Shown here one piece after another: positions 8,307 to 16,548 of a stretch of 64,000 nucleotides of DNA (position 1 is its first letter; every line of letters starts with the position of its first letter). Below the pieces are notes generated by a model. The model saw only the letters and a program-made list of their open reading frames with translations, had not been told where the DNA came from and did not search any database. Position numbers and translations under genes: made by a program. The DNA is from Bradyrhizobium zhengyangense (lineage in GTDB: Bacteria; Pseudomonadota; Alphaproteobacteria; Rhizobiales; Xanthobacteraceae), in the NCBI RefSeq assembly GCF_022012435.1, contig NZ_JAKLUA010000017.1:1-64000 (forward strand). Reading direction: 5' to 3'.

Positions 8307-8413
8307 CATACGCCCCTCGTCCTTGGGCCGGGTTGCGCGACACATGCACCATTTCCGAATTTCGGTAAGTGGAATATTTTTGACGAGATGGATTGACCCG
8401 ATGTTTGGGTGCT

Positions 8414-8504
8414 TTGCCCGACGGGCAACGCCATATCTGGAGCGCAGCGTAATCCGGGATTCCATCCCTATGGACACAGCGGTCCCGGATTTCGCTACAC
8501 TCCA
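8414..8504. repeat. Palindromic repeat pair (short perfect and long imperfect)
   Basis: TTGCCCG (8414-8420) and CGGGCAA (8422-8428) form a tight palindrome. Next to it, a 22-bp arm TGGAGCGCAGCGTAATCCGGGA (8438-8459; given here as TGGAGCGCAGCG then TAATCCGGGA) faces an imperfect complement at 8483-8504 (TCCCGGATTTCGC... ACTCCA). The CCGGGAT core with GGAGCG-type flanks is typical of rhizobial intergenic palindromes. No coding potential is supported. Confidence 0.6.
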
Positions 8505-8668
8505 CCCGGGCTACAGCCGCTGAAAACCATGCAAGATTCCGCACCGGGTTCCCCGTTAATCCCGTGCCTTAACCAATAATTAATTATAGGTTTGCGGGCG
8601 GGTGATGGACCGGCCTAGCGTTGCGATGGGGAGCAGTATCGCGAAGCCAAACGAGTGTGGTGCGTATC
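8505..8668. other. AT-rich upstream region of the small exported protein gene
   Basis: This is the last part of the gene-poor stretch 7830-8668. It contains the 12-bp perfect palindrome ATAATTAATTAT (8576-8587), unusually AT-rich for this genome. It may be a promoter or regulator site for the gene starting at 8669; no consensus -35/-10 pair is clear. Confidence 0.35.
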
Positions 8669-9133
8669 ATGATGTCCAGATCATATGGGGCCTTGTTCGC
8701 CTCGCTCAGCGCAGCCGCGCTGCTCCTCAGCTCCAGCGAGAGCTTTGCACGACCGGGCGGCGCCGCGCCCCACGGCATGGTGACCGCTGCCGCGCCGTCG
8801 GCAGCAGTGCGTCCGCCGATCGCGCCGGGCGCGCGGTTCCACGGTCGCGGCAACCGCTTCAACAATCCCTGGGTTTACTGGCCGGGTGGCGGCGCTTTCT
8901 ACACCGACGACGGAGCCGGCTACAGCGACCCGTTCGCCAATGCCGGCCAGGCCGTCACCAACGACGTTCGCTACACCTACACCTACGACGTTCCCTGGGA
9001 CTGGGCGCATCGCTTCCCGCCGAACGTCGTGCCGTCCGACCGGCCCTATGTGCCGAGCTGTCCGACCGAGCAGGTCACCGTGCCCGGCCGCGGCGGCGGT
9101 GAGCACACCGTCAACATCATGCGCTGCTACTGA
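8669..9133 (+). CDS. Small exported protein, Gly/Pro/aromatic-rich
   Basis: This 154-residue protein has a signal peptide (about 1-27, LLLSSSESFA before RPGGAA). The mature part is rich in Gly, Pro, Tyr and Trp, including PWVYWPGG and YTYTYDVPWDW. It has a pair of cysteines, in PSCPTEQVTV and MRCY at the C-terminus, that could form a disulfide in the periplasm. I do not recognise a family. Of two adjacent ATGs (8669 and 8672) I list the first; the ribosome-binding site is weak. It appears monocistronic. Confidence 0.75.
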   Translation: MMSRSYGALFASLSAAALLLSSSESFARPGGAAPHGMVTAAAPSAAVRPPIAPGARFHGRGNRFNNPWVYWPGGGAFYTDDGAGYSDPFANAGQAVTNDVRYTYTYDVPWDWAHRFPPNVVPSDRPYVPSCPTEQVTVPGRGGGEHTVNIMRCY

Positions 9134-9157
9134 GCACGCGAGGCATTTCGCGGTTCG

Positions 9158-9472
9158 CTATAGAATGCCTGCCGCGGCCGCCTGGTCGCGGTCGGACTGT
9201 TTTTGCCTGACATTGGCGAGCTCACGGCTGCAAGCCACAAACGCGGTCGTTCCCGGGCGCAGCCCGAACTGACCGCAGACATCGCGATCCTCATCGGCAA
9301 TGACGCGTGCGAGCTCGGCCTGCGCGGCCTCCCGGATCGCCGGCGCGGAGGCGAGTGCATGAACCCCGAGGGCCGTCACAACGGCAAGCACCAACGCGGC
9401 CGCGATGCCCAGGCGCTGCGTGTCGTCGGCCGTGTGCTGGGAAGAGCGGGCCTTGGTTCTGGCTTCGATCAT
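9158..9472 (-). CDS. Small single-pass membrane protein, hypothetical
   Basis: The product has 104 residues: a short basic N-terminus (MIEARTKARSS), one transmembrane helix (about residues 23-42, IAAALVLAVVTALGVHALA) and a periplasmic tail with two cysteines (DVCGQFG and VACSRELANV) that could pair. I chose ATG at 9472 because GAGGA lies just upstream on the minus strand; an ATG ten codons earlier has no site. It is convergent with the preceding exported protein gene. I do not recognise a family. Confidence 0.7.
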   Translation of the reverse strand: MIEARTKARSSQHTADDTQRLGIAAALVLAVVTALGVHALASAPAIREAAQAELARVIADEDRDVCGQFGLRPGTTAFVACSRELANVRQKQSDRDQAAAAGIL

Positions 9473-9628
9473 GAAATCCTCGCATGAAATATCGATGGTC
9501 AAAAAATATCGTTCGAGCCGTCCGGCAAAATCGGCGGATGCAACACGAATACACGTTGCGCCGGAGCGGCGACGTGAACCAGATTACAAATTCCAGGACG
9601 GCACGTGCCTAAATTAAAAAAATCGATT

Positions 9629-10471
9629 CTAGCCCAATTCAAAGGTGGTTACACCGAACACGCGGCCAAGCCGCAGTGACGGGATCGGTCCAGTGTACAT
9701 TCGCGCCGTTTCAAATGTCGGCTTCAGGCGGAGGGATTCCGCAAGCGTGATAGCATCGCGGTTCATCGCGGGGATGTCGAGCACAATCTCGTTGCTACCA
9801 GGGCTCGCCAGCAAAGCCTGCAATACGGCCTCCGCCGCGGCGCGGTCATCGGCTACTAGCGGGCCGATTTTGCGGCCAGTTCGGCAGGGACGGATCACGC
9901 CCCACGCGGCAAGCTTGCTGTCGCGCAGCAGTGCGCGGCCAACGTGTCCCGGCGTGTTGATCCAGGCGCGCAAGAAGGCCGGGCGCAGGGCAGGGAAGAC
10001 GGTGGCGTCGTCGGCTTGCACAAGCGCAAATGGGATCGTGTCGAGCGCAACAATCTCGGCGGGCGGCCTTGGCGGCGCGGCAACGATGCCGCCATAGCGG
10101 ATATTGGCGTAAGCCAGCTGGAAGCCGGACTTTCTGTAGTTGTCCTGTTGCGCCACGACACCGTCGAGACCGATCACGCGCGCGCCCGCATGCGCGATCG
10201 CAGCGTTCCAGATGCGCAGGCCGTGGCCTCTGCCACGGAAATCCGCGCGCACGATGTAGAAGCCGAGGAAGGCGAAGCGCTCGTCATAGGTGACGCAGGA
10301 GACTGACGCGATCGGCTCGCCGTCGATCTCGCCGACGAAGAAGCCTTTTGCATCGGGGATCGCGAAGCAGGCGGCATCTCGCAGGCCGGGATTCCAGCCC
10401 TCGGACGCGGCCCAGTCGATCGCAATGGAGATCTCCTCCGGCCGCAGATTGCGGATCTGCATATCGCTCAT
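9629..10471 (-). CDS. GNAT family N-acetyltransferase with C-terminal second domain
   Basis: This 280-residue protein has an N-terminal GNAT fold (about 1-140) with the acetyl-CoA pyrophosphate loop FRGRGHGLRIW near residue 80. The C-terminal half (about 150-280) has the layout of the Acetyltransf_18 domain often fused to bacterial GNATs, with the conserved-looking LDIPAMN and a hydrophobic FGVTTFELG end. It would transfer an acetyl group from acetyl-CoA to an amine; the substrate is unknown. It is divergent from the downstream SDR gene. Confidence 0.88.
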   Translation of the reverse strand: MSDMQIRNLRPEEISIAIDWAASEGWNPGLRDAACFAIPDAKGFFVGEIDGEPIASVSCVTYDERFAFLGFYIVRADFRGRGHGLRIWNAAIAHAGARVIGLDGVVAQQDNYRKSGFQLAYANIRYGGIVAAPPRPPAEIVALDTIPFALVQADDATVFPALRPAFLRAWINTPGHVGRALLRDSKLAAWGVIRPCRTGRKIGPLVADDRAAAEAVLQALLASPGSNEIVLDIPAMNRDAITLAESLRLKPTFETARMYTGPIPSLRLGRVFGVTTFELG

Positions 10472-10591
10472 GTCGTGGCGCCTCGGGCAATGGACCTGCG
10501 GGCAAGGATGGCTGTAGAAGGCCTGATGACAGGCTGAGCCATAGCAGAGAACCTTGGGCTCGCCTCTACGCTATCACAGGGATATCAGGTC

Positions 10592-11296
10592 ATGGCAGCA
10601 GAGAAGGTCGCACTCGTCACCGCAGGCGGAAGCGGCATGGGGGCGGGGGCCGCGCGGCGGCTTGCCGCCGACGGTTTTCACGTTGCGATCCTGTCGTCCT
10701 CCGGCAAGGGCGAGGCGCTCGCGACCGAACTCGGCGGCTTCGGCGTGACCGGTTCCAACAAGTCCAATGATGATCTGAAACGCCTCGTCGACGGGGCGCT
10801 GGCGAAATGGGGACGCATCGACGTGCTCGTCAACAGCGCTGGCCACGGCCCGCGCGCGGCGATCACCGAAATCACCGACGAGCAGTGGCACATTGGTCTC
10901 GATACGTATCTGCTCAACGTGATCCGTCCGACCCGGCTGGTGACCCCGGTGATGCAGTCGCAGAAGGGCGGTGCGATCATCAACATCTCGACCGCCTGGG
11001 CGTTCGAGCCGAGCGCGATGTTTCCGACCTCGGCGGTGTTCCGCGCGGGCCTTGCCGCCTTTACGAAAATCTTCACCGACACCCATGCGGCCGACAACAT
11101 CCGCATGAACAACGTGCTGCCCGGCTGGATCGACAGCCTGCCGCAGACGGATGCGCGTCGCGACAGCGTGCCGCTGAAGCGTTACGGCAAGGTCGAGGAG
11201 ATCGCGGCGACCGTCTCGTTCCTGGCGTCCGAGGGCGCCGCCTATATCACCGGCCAGAACATCCGCGTTGACGGCGGCCTGACCCGCTCAGTCTAG
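10592..11296 (+). CDS. SDR-fold oxidoreductase with degenerate catalytic motif
   Basis: This 234-residue Rossmann protein has a nucleotide-binding loop TAGGSGMG (residues 10-17), NSAG (81-84) and the catalytic-strand Ser133 (INIST). The C-terminal FLASEGAAYITGQNIRVDGG is classical for SDRs. However, the invariant YxxxK is replaced: the aligned positions are Ser147 and Arg151 in TSAVFRAGL. It may be a binding protein, use altered chemistry, or be inactive as a dehydrogenase. A tandem 16-bp repeat begins at its stop codon. Confidence 0.9.
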   Translation: MAAEKVALVTAGGSGMGAGAARRLAADGFHVAILSSSGKGEALATELGGFGVTGSNKSNDDLKRLVDGALAKWGRIDVLVNSAGHGPRAAITEITDEQWHIGLDTYLLNVIRPTRLVTPVMQSQKGGAIINISTAWAFEPSAMFPTSAVFRAGLAAFTKIFTDTHAADNIRMNNVLPGWIDSLPQTDARRDSVPLKRYGKVEEIAATVSFLASEGAAYITGQNIRVDGGLTRSV

Positions 11297-11351
11297 GGCT
11301 TGTTTGGTCCAAGGCTTATTTGGTCCAAGGCTTATTTGGTCCAAGGCTTGG
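11296..11351. repeat. Tandem 16-bp direct repeat, about 3.5 copies
   Basis: The unit AGGCTTATTTGGTCCA occurs at 11312-11327 and 11328-11343, preceded by a variant (two changes) at 11296-11311 and followed by a partial copy from 11344. It fills the space between the SDR stop codon and the methyltransferase gene. It is probably a slippage-prone tandem repeat; no regulator site is evident. Confidence 0.85.
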
Positions 11352-11424
11352 CCTCGCTTGAGCCGTCCGCCGACTTGTGCGACCGTGGTTTCGCAGCGTT
11401 GTTGGATGTCCTCGCGAGGGTCGC

Positions 11425-12957
11425 ATGGCCGATTGGGGATCCGGATACGTCATCGACACGGCCTATGTGCACGATTTCTGCCGCGTGCAGGTGCCGGCTA
11501 TGCTCAGCTTTGCCGCGCTCGCCAAGGGCGTGGCGGCGCCCGGCGGACGTGGCGAGCCGCTTCATTATTGCGATCTCGGCTGCGGGCAGGGGCTGACCGC
11601 CACCATCGTCGCAGCCGCCAACCCCAATACAACAGTGTTCGCGGCTGACTTCAACCCGACCCATATCGCGGGCGCGCGGTCGCTGGCCGATGCCGCGGGG
11701 CTCGAGAACATCGTCTTTCGTGAGGCCGATTTCGCCGAGCTTGCCGAGGATGCCTCGGTGCCCGAGTTCGATATTATTGCACTCCACGGCGTCTATAGCT
11801 GGATCGGCGCGGATCATCGCAAGGCGATCGTCGCGCTGATCCGGCGGCGTTTGAAGCCCGGCGGGCTCGTCTACGTCTCATATGATGCGATGCCCGGCTG
11901 GGCTGGAATGGCGCCGCTGCGGCGGCTGATGGTGCAGTTGCAGGGCGCCCAGCCGCAGGTCTCGTCGAAACGGGCACTGGACCAGGCGCTGGCGCTTGCC
12001 GACGGGCTGAAGGAGGCCGGCGCGCATTTCTATCGCATGTATCCGCAGGCCGCCGTGCAGCTCGAACGGCTGCGCAAATTGCCAGCGTCCTATCTCGCGC
12101 ACGAGCTTCTGACGCGCGACTGGCAGGCTTTCAGCTTCGCCGATCTCGCCCAGGAGCTCGCCGACGCGAAGCTGACCTTTCTCGGCTCGGCCCATCTCAC
12201 CGATCATGTCGATCGCGTCAACTTCACGGACGCCCAGCGGGCGCTGCTGGCCGATCTCGCCGATCCCTTGATCGTTGAGACCGCGCGCGACATGATCATC
12301 GGTCGCCAGTTTCGTCGAGACATCTTCGCCAAGGGGTTTACGCCAATGGCGCCGATGGCGGCGCGGGAACGCTGGCTGGCGACGCGCTTCGTGCTGACGA
12401 GCCCGCGCGACGATATCGAGCTGACCTTCGATACGCCGCTGGGCCGCTTCCAGCTGCGCAGCGAGATCTACCAGCCCGTGATCGACGCATTTGCCGCAGG
12501 GCCGCTCAGCTTGCGCGAGGTGGTCGAACGTCTGCCGGAGACGACGATGGGCTGGGCCTCGCTCACCGATGCCATCAAGGTGCTGGTTGGGCAGGGGCAC
12601 CTCGCGCCGGCGCTGCCGCTGGAGGAAGAGGCGGCGCGGCAGACATCGACGCAGGCGTTCAACGCGGCGGTGACGGCGCGCGCCAAGGAGACGTCGGAGC
12701 TGCGTTATCTCGCCTCGCCCGTCACCGGCGGCGGGGTCAGGGTCGATCCGCTTACGCAGCTCTATATGCAGGCGCGGCGCAAGGGCATCGCCGACCCCGC
12801 CGCGTTGCTGGCAAGCCTCGCCACCGCCAGCGGCGAGCGTTTTGAGAAGGAGGGCCAGAAGCTCTCCGCGGACGAGGTTCGCGCCGAGATATCAGGCAGG
12901 ATCGCCGTGATCGACGCGCGAATCCTGCCGCTGCTCGGACGCCTCGGAGTAGCCTAG
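11425..12957 (+). CDS. Class I SAM-dependent methyltransferase with regulatory domain
   Basis: In this 510-residue protein the N-terminal catalytic domain (about 40-190) has motif I YCDLGCGQGLT and an acidic motif II VFAADFNP. The middle (about 200-290) matches the methyltransferase regulatory domain (PF10119 type, with the conserved-looking AHELLTRDWQAFSFADLA). The C-terminal part is a winged-helix-like, Leu-rich module. Related proteins often lie near surface-polysaccharide genes; none are adjacent here, so the substrate is unknown. I chose ATG 11425, preceded by GAGGGT. The stop abuts the stop of the convergent repeat protein. Confidence 0.88.
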   Translation: MADWGSGYVIDTAYVHDFCRVQVPAMLSFAALAKGVAAPGGRGEPLHYCDLGCGQGLTATIVAAANPNTTVFAADFNPTHIAGARSLADAAGLENIVFREADFAELAEDASVPEFDIIALHGVYSWIGADHRKAIVALIRRRLKPGGLVYVSYDAMPGWAGMAPLRRLMVQLQGAQPQVSSKRALDQALALADGLKEAGAHFYRMYPQAAVQLERLRKLPASYLAHELLTRDWQAFSFADLAQELADAKLTFLGSAHLTDHVDRVNFTDAQRALLADLADPLIVETARDMIIGRQFRRDIFAKGFTPMAPMAARERWLATRFVLTSPRDDIELTFDTPLGRFQLRSEIYQPVIDAFAAGPLSLREVVERLPETTMGWASLTDAIKVLVGQGHLAPALPLEEEAARQTSTQAFNAAVTARAKETSELRYLASPVTGGGVRVDPLTQLYMQARRKGIADPAALLASLATASGERFEKEGQKLSADEVRAEISGRIAVIDARILPLLGRLGVA

Positions 12958-13890
12958 CTACAGCAGCGAAAAATCGTGCGCGTGTTGCAGCAACTGATGC
13001 AGCGCGTCGCTGTCGACGGAAGTCGTCGTCGTGCCGCCGCCCTGGTTCCCGCCATGGCCCGTCAGCGCACCGGCCAGCTTGATGTAGTCATCCCCGAGCG
13101 CGCCGACATCGGTGTTGAGCTTGTGCAAATCCGCATCGAGCTTGTGGAAATCATCGCCGAACTTCAGCGCGATCTGGTCGATCTTGAGGGTGCCGAAATT
13201 GTCCTGGGAGCCGGTGATGTCAGTGGCGATCTTGAGGAAGTCGTCGCTGACCTTGTGCAGGTCGTCGCTGACCTTCAGCGCGCCGCCGCCGAGCTTGATG
13301 AAGGCCTCGTCGATCGTCTCGGATCCCTTGAGATCGCCGAGCTTGAGGAAATCCTCGCCGACCTTCTGGAAATCGTCGCCGACCTTGTGCAGGCCGGCAC
13401 TGAAATCGGAGAGATCGCCGGCCCATTTGATGAAGGAGTCATTGGCGCCTTCGCCCGATACGTGCAGTTTGAGCGTATCGACCCCGAGCTTGATCGCCTC
13501 GAAGCTTGCGGCCTGAAAATCCGTGTCGAGCTTGATGAAATCGTCGGACAGCTTGAGCCCGCCGCCGTCGCCGCCGGTTTCGGCGAACGTGCTCACCGTG
13601 GGCGCCTGGTCGGCGTATTTCAGGATGACGTCGTCGAACTTGTGCAGCACGTCGTCGAGCTTCAGCGTATCGAAGCCGAGCTTGATGAAGTCGAAGGCGA
13701 CGTGCTCGACATCATGCTTGAAGTCGATCGCGACCTTGTGCTCGTCGAACTTCAGATTCTCGGAGAACAGATCCGTGAGCGCATCGCCGACGCGATCGAA
13801 ATCATGTCCGAATTTGAGGAAGTCGTGATCGAGCTTGTGCGCGAGGAATTCGTCGAAGCCGTCGAACTTGAGGAAAAAATCGGAGGCCAT
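12958..13890 (-). CDS. Heptad-repeat protein with DFxKLGD units, function unknown
   Basis: The product has 310 residues, nearly all built from imperfect seven-residue repeats of the form D-[FL]-x-K-[LVF]-[GSD]-x, for example DDFQKVGEDFLKLGD, DDLHKVSDDFLKIATD and DDFHKLDADLHKLNTD. This predicts amphipathic helices or a coiled-coil rod with an Asp/Lys ladder. A Gly/Thr linker (GGNQGGGTTTT) separates the rod from a short C-terminus ending HAHDFSLL. That acidic-plus-hydrophobic end resembles type I secretion signals, but no such transporter is nearby. There is no signal peptide or cysteine. I chose ATG 13890, with GGAG/AAGG upstream. Confidence 0.8.
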   Translation of the reverse strand: MASDFFLKFDGFDEFLAHKLDHDFLKFGHDFDRVGDALTDLFSENLKFDEHKVAIDFKHDVEHVAFDFIKLGFDTLKLDDVLHKFDDVILKYADQAPTVSTFAETGGDGGGLKLSDDFIKLDTDFQAASFEAIKLGVDTLKLHVSGEGANDSFIKWAGDLSDFSAGLHKVGDDFQKVGEDFLKLGDLKGSETIDEAFIKLGGGALKVSDDLHKVSDDFLKIATDITGSQDNFGTLKIDQIALKFGDDFHKLDADLHKLNTDVGALGDDYIKLAGALTGHGGNQGGGTTTTSVDSDALHQLLQHAHDFSLL

Positions 13891-14305
13891 GGCCTTAAGC
13901 TCCATGTCTCGGCAATTGATCGCAGCAATCCGCGGAGTGTAGGCAGCGGGCATCGCGAGTCAACCGTAGGGTTCACACGCAATAGGCAAGCGGCGCTGCC
14001 CCATCTCGATGGAACTCGCGAAGGTTGTCGGGTTGCTCGTCAACAGAAGATTCGCCGGCTGTGCTGGCATGTTTGCTCTTGTCGCGACACGGATCCAGCG
14101 TTGCGCGCCGTCGTGTCGTGGCGTTTGAGGCACACTCGTCACACTTCGGGTGCAGCGGACCGCACGCTACGTCACAGTCCATGCGAACTTCGTTGCAGCC
14201 CAAGACGCTGGGCGGTGTGCCGCCTATGCCTAGCCCATGCCGAAATCACCAAGCCGGTGCATTCGGAAAGCGCGCGTTTTGATCGCGTGGGGCAAGGAGA
14301 CTGGA
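13891..14305. other. Divergent intergenic region, no gene seen
   Basis: About 415 bp separate the heptad-repeat gene from the divergent outer-membrane protein gene. It should hold both promoters. I find no small ORF with a convincing ribosome-binding site, no RNA gene and no strong palindrome. Confidence 0.45.
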
Positions 14306-15139
14306 ATGAGAAAGCTTTTGCTGGCGGCCGTGTCGGTTGTGTTGGGCGCCGCGTCCGTGCAGGCCGCTGATCTCGCAGCGCATTATACCAAGGCGCCGAT
14401 GATGGCGGCGGCCTATGACTGGACGGGCTTCTACATCGGCGGCAATGTCGGCGGGCAGTGGGGCAGTGCTGATCCGACCACTTCGACGGTGTTTTCTCCG
14501 ACGGGCTACTTCGCGGCCAGCAGCGTCCCCGGCATCGCCGCGGTTGGCGCCCAGAACGTCAACAGTTCCAGCGTGACCGGTGGTTTCACTGCCGGCTATA
14601 ACTGGCAGGTCAGCCGCGCCGTGCTCGGCCTGGAAGGCGACATCAACTATTTCGGCTTCAAGGGCGGTGCGACGGGTTCCGCGGTCTATCCGTGCTGCGC
14701 GCCGACGGCCTTCACGGTCTCGTCGCAGGTCTCGGCCGACTGGCTCGCCACTATCCGCGGTCGCATCGGCTTCCTCGCCGCTCCGACCTGGTTGCTGTAC
14801 GCCACGGGCGGTGCCGCAATCGCCGAGGTGAAGGGTAATTTCAACTTCACCGATACGTTCGCGGCGGCGACCGAATCCGCCGCGATCCGCGACACGCGGG
14901 TCGGATGGACCGCCGGCGCCGGCACCGAATATGCGTTCGGTGGCGGCTGGTCGTTGAAGGCCGAATACCTTTACGTCGACCTCGGCCGTGCCAGCGCGAC
15001 GAGCACCAATCTCGCAGCTTTCGTGCCGGCCATTTCCTTCCCGAGCAACGTCTACACCCACTCGGTTGATATCAAGTCGAACATCGTGCGGGTCGGCGTG
15101 AACTACAAATTCGGTGGACCGGTCGTCGCGCGGTACTAG
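14306..15139 (+). CDS. Outer-membrane beta-barrel protein (Omp31/porin-like family)
   Basis: This 277-residue precursor has a signal peptide (about 1-21, cleaved after VQAA). The N-terminal DWTGFYIGGNVGGQWG motif is the hallmark of Omp31/RopB-type beta-barrel proteins of Rhizobiales. The rest alternates polar and aromatic residues as in an eight-stranded barrel, with AGYNWQ, GLEGDINYF and FGGGWSLKAEYLYVDLG strands. It closes with VGVNYKFGGPVVARY, whose terminal aromatic residue fits BAM recognition. AAGGAG precedes ATG 14306. A terminator follows at 15165-15189. Confidence 0.93.
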   Translation: MRKLLLAAVSVVLGAASVQAADLAAHYTKAPMMAAAYDWTGFYIGGNVGGQWGSADPTTSTVFSPTGYFAASSVPGIAAVGAQNVNSSSVTGGFTAGYNWQVSRAVLGLEGDINYFGFKGGATGSAVYPCCAPTAFTVSSQVSADWLATIRGRIGFLAAPTWLLYATGGAAIAEVKGNFNFTDTFAAATESAAIRDTRVGWTAGAGTEYAFGGGWSLKAEYLYVDLGRASATSTNLAAFVPAISFPSNVYTHSVDIKSNIVRVGVNYKFGGPVVARY

Positions 15140-15164
15140 GCATCCTACTCTGATGATGACCTGG

Positions 15165-15189
15165 AAAGCCCCGGCCTCGCCGGGGCTTT
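15165..15189 (+). terminator. Rho-independent terminator after the outer-membrane protein gene
   Basis: AAAGCCCCGGC (15165-15175) pairs perfectly with GCCGGGGCTTT (15179-15189) around a 3-nt loop, followed by CTATTTTT. The A-flanked stem could also serve the convergent hydrolase gene. Confidence 0.85.
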
Positions 15190-15200
15190 CTATTTTTGGC

Positions 15201-16457
15201 TCAGCCGCTGTGTGCCACCAGCCTCGCCAGCGCAGGCAGGATCTTGTAGCGGGCAATCTCGTGCGGATAGTCGCCGCGATTGGCGAGCAGCACGATGCCG
15301 ATCCGGTGCGCCGGGACGAGGCCGATGTAGCCCGATGCGTTGTTGAGGCCGCCCGGCTTGTCGACGATCGTGACATCGGGAAGGTGGACGGTCTCCCACG
15401 CCATGGCCTGCCCGAAGGTCGCCTGCTCGTATCTTTGGTCGACGTGGAAGGACTCGCGCTGCGTCATCCGCAGCGTTTCCCGGAGACGCGGGTCGATCGT
15501 GCGGCCGTCGACGCAGGCCGCGACGAAGGTCGCAAGATCGCGCGCGGAGGAGAACATCTGGCCCGTACCGGGGAAGTCGAAATAGCTTTGCTGGCCTCCG
15601 ATCGGACCGATCGCGCTGCCCTGGTCGGAATAGCCCTGCACGACGCGCCGCATCGTGGCCTCGTCCATGATCGCGCGGTTGTCCGGTCCGCGTTCGGGAG
15701 CGGACGTTGCGCGCATGCCGAGCGGCTTGAGCACCCGGCTCTCGATCAGTCTTGCGATCGGCGTGCGATAGCAGCGCTCGAGCACGAGCTGAAGCAGGAC
15801 ATAGCCGGCATGGCTGTAGATGCGCTGCTTCCCCGGCGCCACACCCGCGGGCGGCACGAAGGCGTTGAGCATCGCGATGAACTGCGCTTGCGAGTAGGAA
15901 TCGTTCGGCCAGGGCGGGTGATCGGTCGGCAGCAACAGTCCTGATGTGTGCGTGGCGAGCTCGCCGACGGTGACGTTGCGGATGTAGTCACCGCTCAGCT
16001 CCGGCAGATATTTCGGTACGGGATCGTCGGGCTTCAGTTCGCCGCGCAGCGTGCCTGATGCCGTCAGCGTCGCCTCGAATGGCTTTCGCAGCGAGGCGAG
16101 GTTGAACAGCGTGTCCGGCGTCACGGGCCGCTTGGCGGCCTCGTCGGCAAGGCCGTAGCTGAAGAATTCGACATGACGGCCGGCATAGAGCGCAGCGGCG
16201 AGGCCGCCCGGATGATCCGGCGTCGCGGTGGGCGCGAGCTCGGCCGCGACGATGTCGCGCATCAGCGCGATCATGTCGGAATCCGCCAAGGCGCGGCGTG
16301 GCCTCGCCAGCGCGACCGCCAGGGGAACAAGTGCGGCGCGGGCGAGGGATCGCCTTGTGATGTACGGGGAGATGGCAACAGGCGGCACGTGCTCGGTCTG
16401 ATCTTGCGGTGCGCCCCCATTGCTGTTTAGCCGGGCGAGGGCGGCGTCCCAATTCAC
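15201..16457 (-). CDS. Class C beta-lactamase-like serine hydrolase, exported
   Basis: This 418-residue protein has a twin-arginine-like N-terminal region (RRSLARAALVPLAVALARP, about 35-53). The catalytic SxxK is Ser122-Leu-Arg-Lys125. The second motif is YSH (214-216) where AmpC has YSN. The third motif is KPG (367-369) where AmpC has KTG, followed by SGYIGLVPAHRIGIVLLAN as in AmpC enzymes. It may be a beta-lactamase, a D,D-peptidase or an esterase. The two altered motifs make true beta-lactamase activity uncertain. It is divergent from the ArsR gene. Confidence 0.88.
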   Translation of the reverse strand: MNWDAALARLNSNGGAPQDQTEHVPPVAISPYITRRSLARAALVPLAVALARPRRALADSDMIALMRDIVAAELAPTATPDHPGGLAAALYAGRHVEFFSYGLADEAAKRPVTPDTLFNLASLRKPFEATLTASGTLRGELKPDDPVPKYLPELSGDYIRNVTVGELATHTSGLLLPTDHPPWPNDSYSQAQFIAMLNAFVPPAGVAPGKQRIYSHAGYVLLQLVLERCYRTPIARLIESRVLKPLGMRATSAPERGPDNRAIMDEATMRRVVQGYSDQGSAIGPIGGQQSYFDFPGTGQMFSSARDLATFVAACVDGRTIDPRLRETLRMTQRESFHVDQRYEQATFGQAMAWETVHLPDVTIVDKPGGLNNASGYIGLVPAHRIGIVLLANRGDYPHEIARYKILPALARLVAHSG

Positions 16458-16518
16458 GATTGCGCGTTGTGAGTTCCATATCGCCGGACAAAAAACTTAA
16501 CTCATAGGCTAACAATCA

Positions 16519-16548
16519 TTGACGCCGCGATCGCGGCGTGTCTATAGT
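16519..16548 (+). promoter_or_regulatory. Sigma-70-type promoter with 16-bp palindrome in the spacer
   Basis: TTGACG (16519-16524), an 18-bp spacer and TATAGT (16543-16548) form a good promoter. The spacer holds the perfect palindrome CGCCGCGATCGCGGCG (16523-16538). Transcription should start near 16555, essentially at the ATG of the ArsR gene (16556), implying a leaderless mRNA. Confidence 0.7.

Noticed and set aside
11296..11351. Tandem 16-bp repeat considered as a CRISPR array
   Set aside because: Copies are directly adjacent without spacers and only about 3.5 units long; no cas genes occur in the window.
12976..14370. Long open frame of 464 codons antisense to the heptad-repeat gene
   Set aside because: It is the complement of the GC-rich repeat gene and runs through the intergenic region with no ribosome-binding site or family; the minus-strand frame has the coherent repeat pattern.
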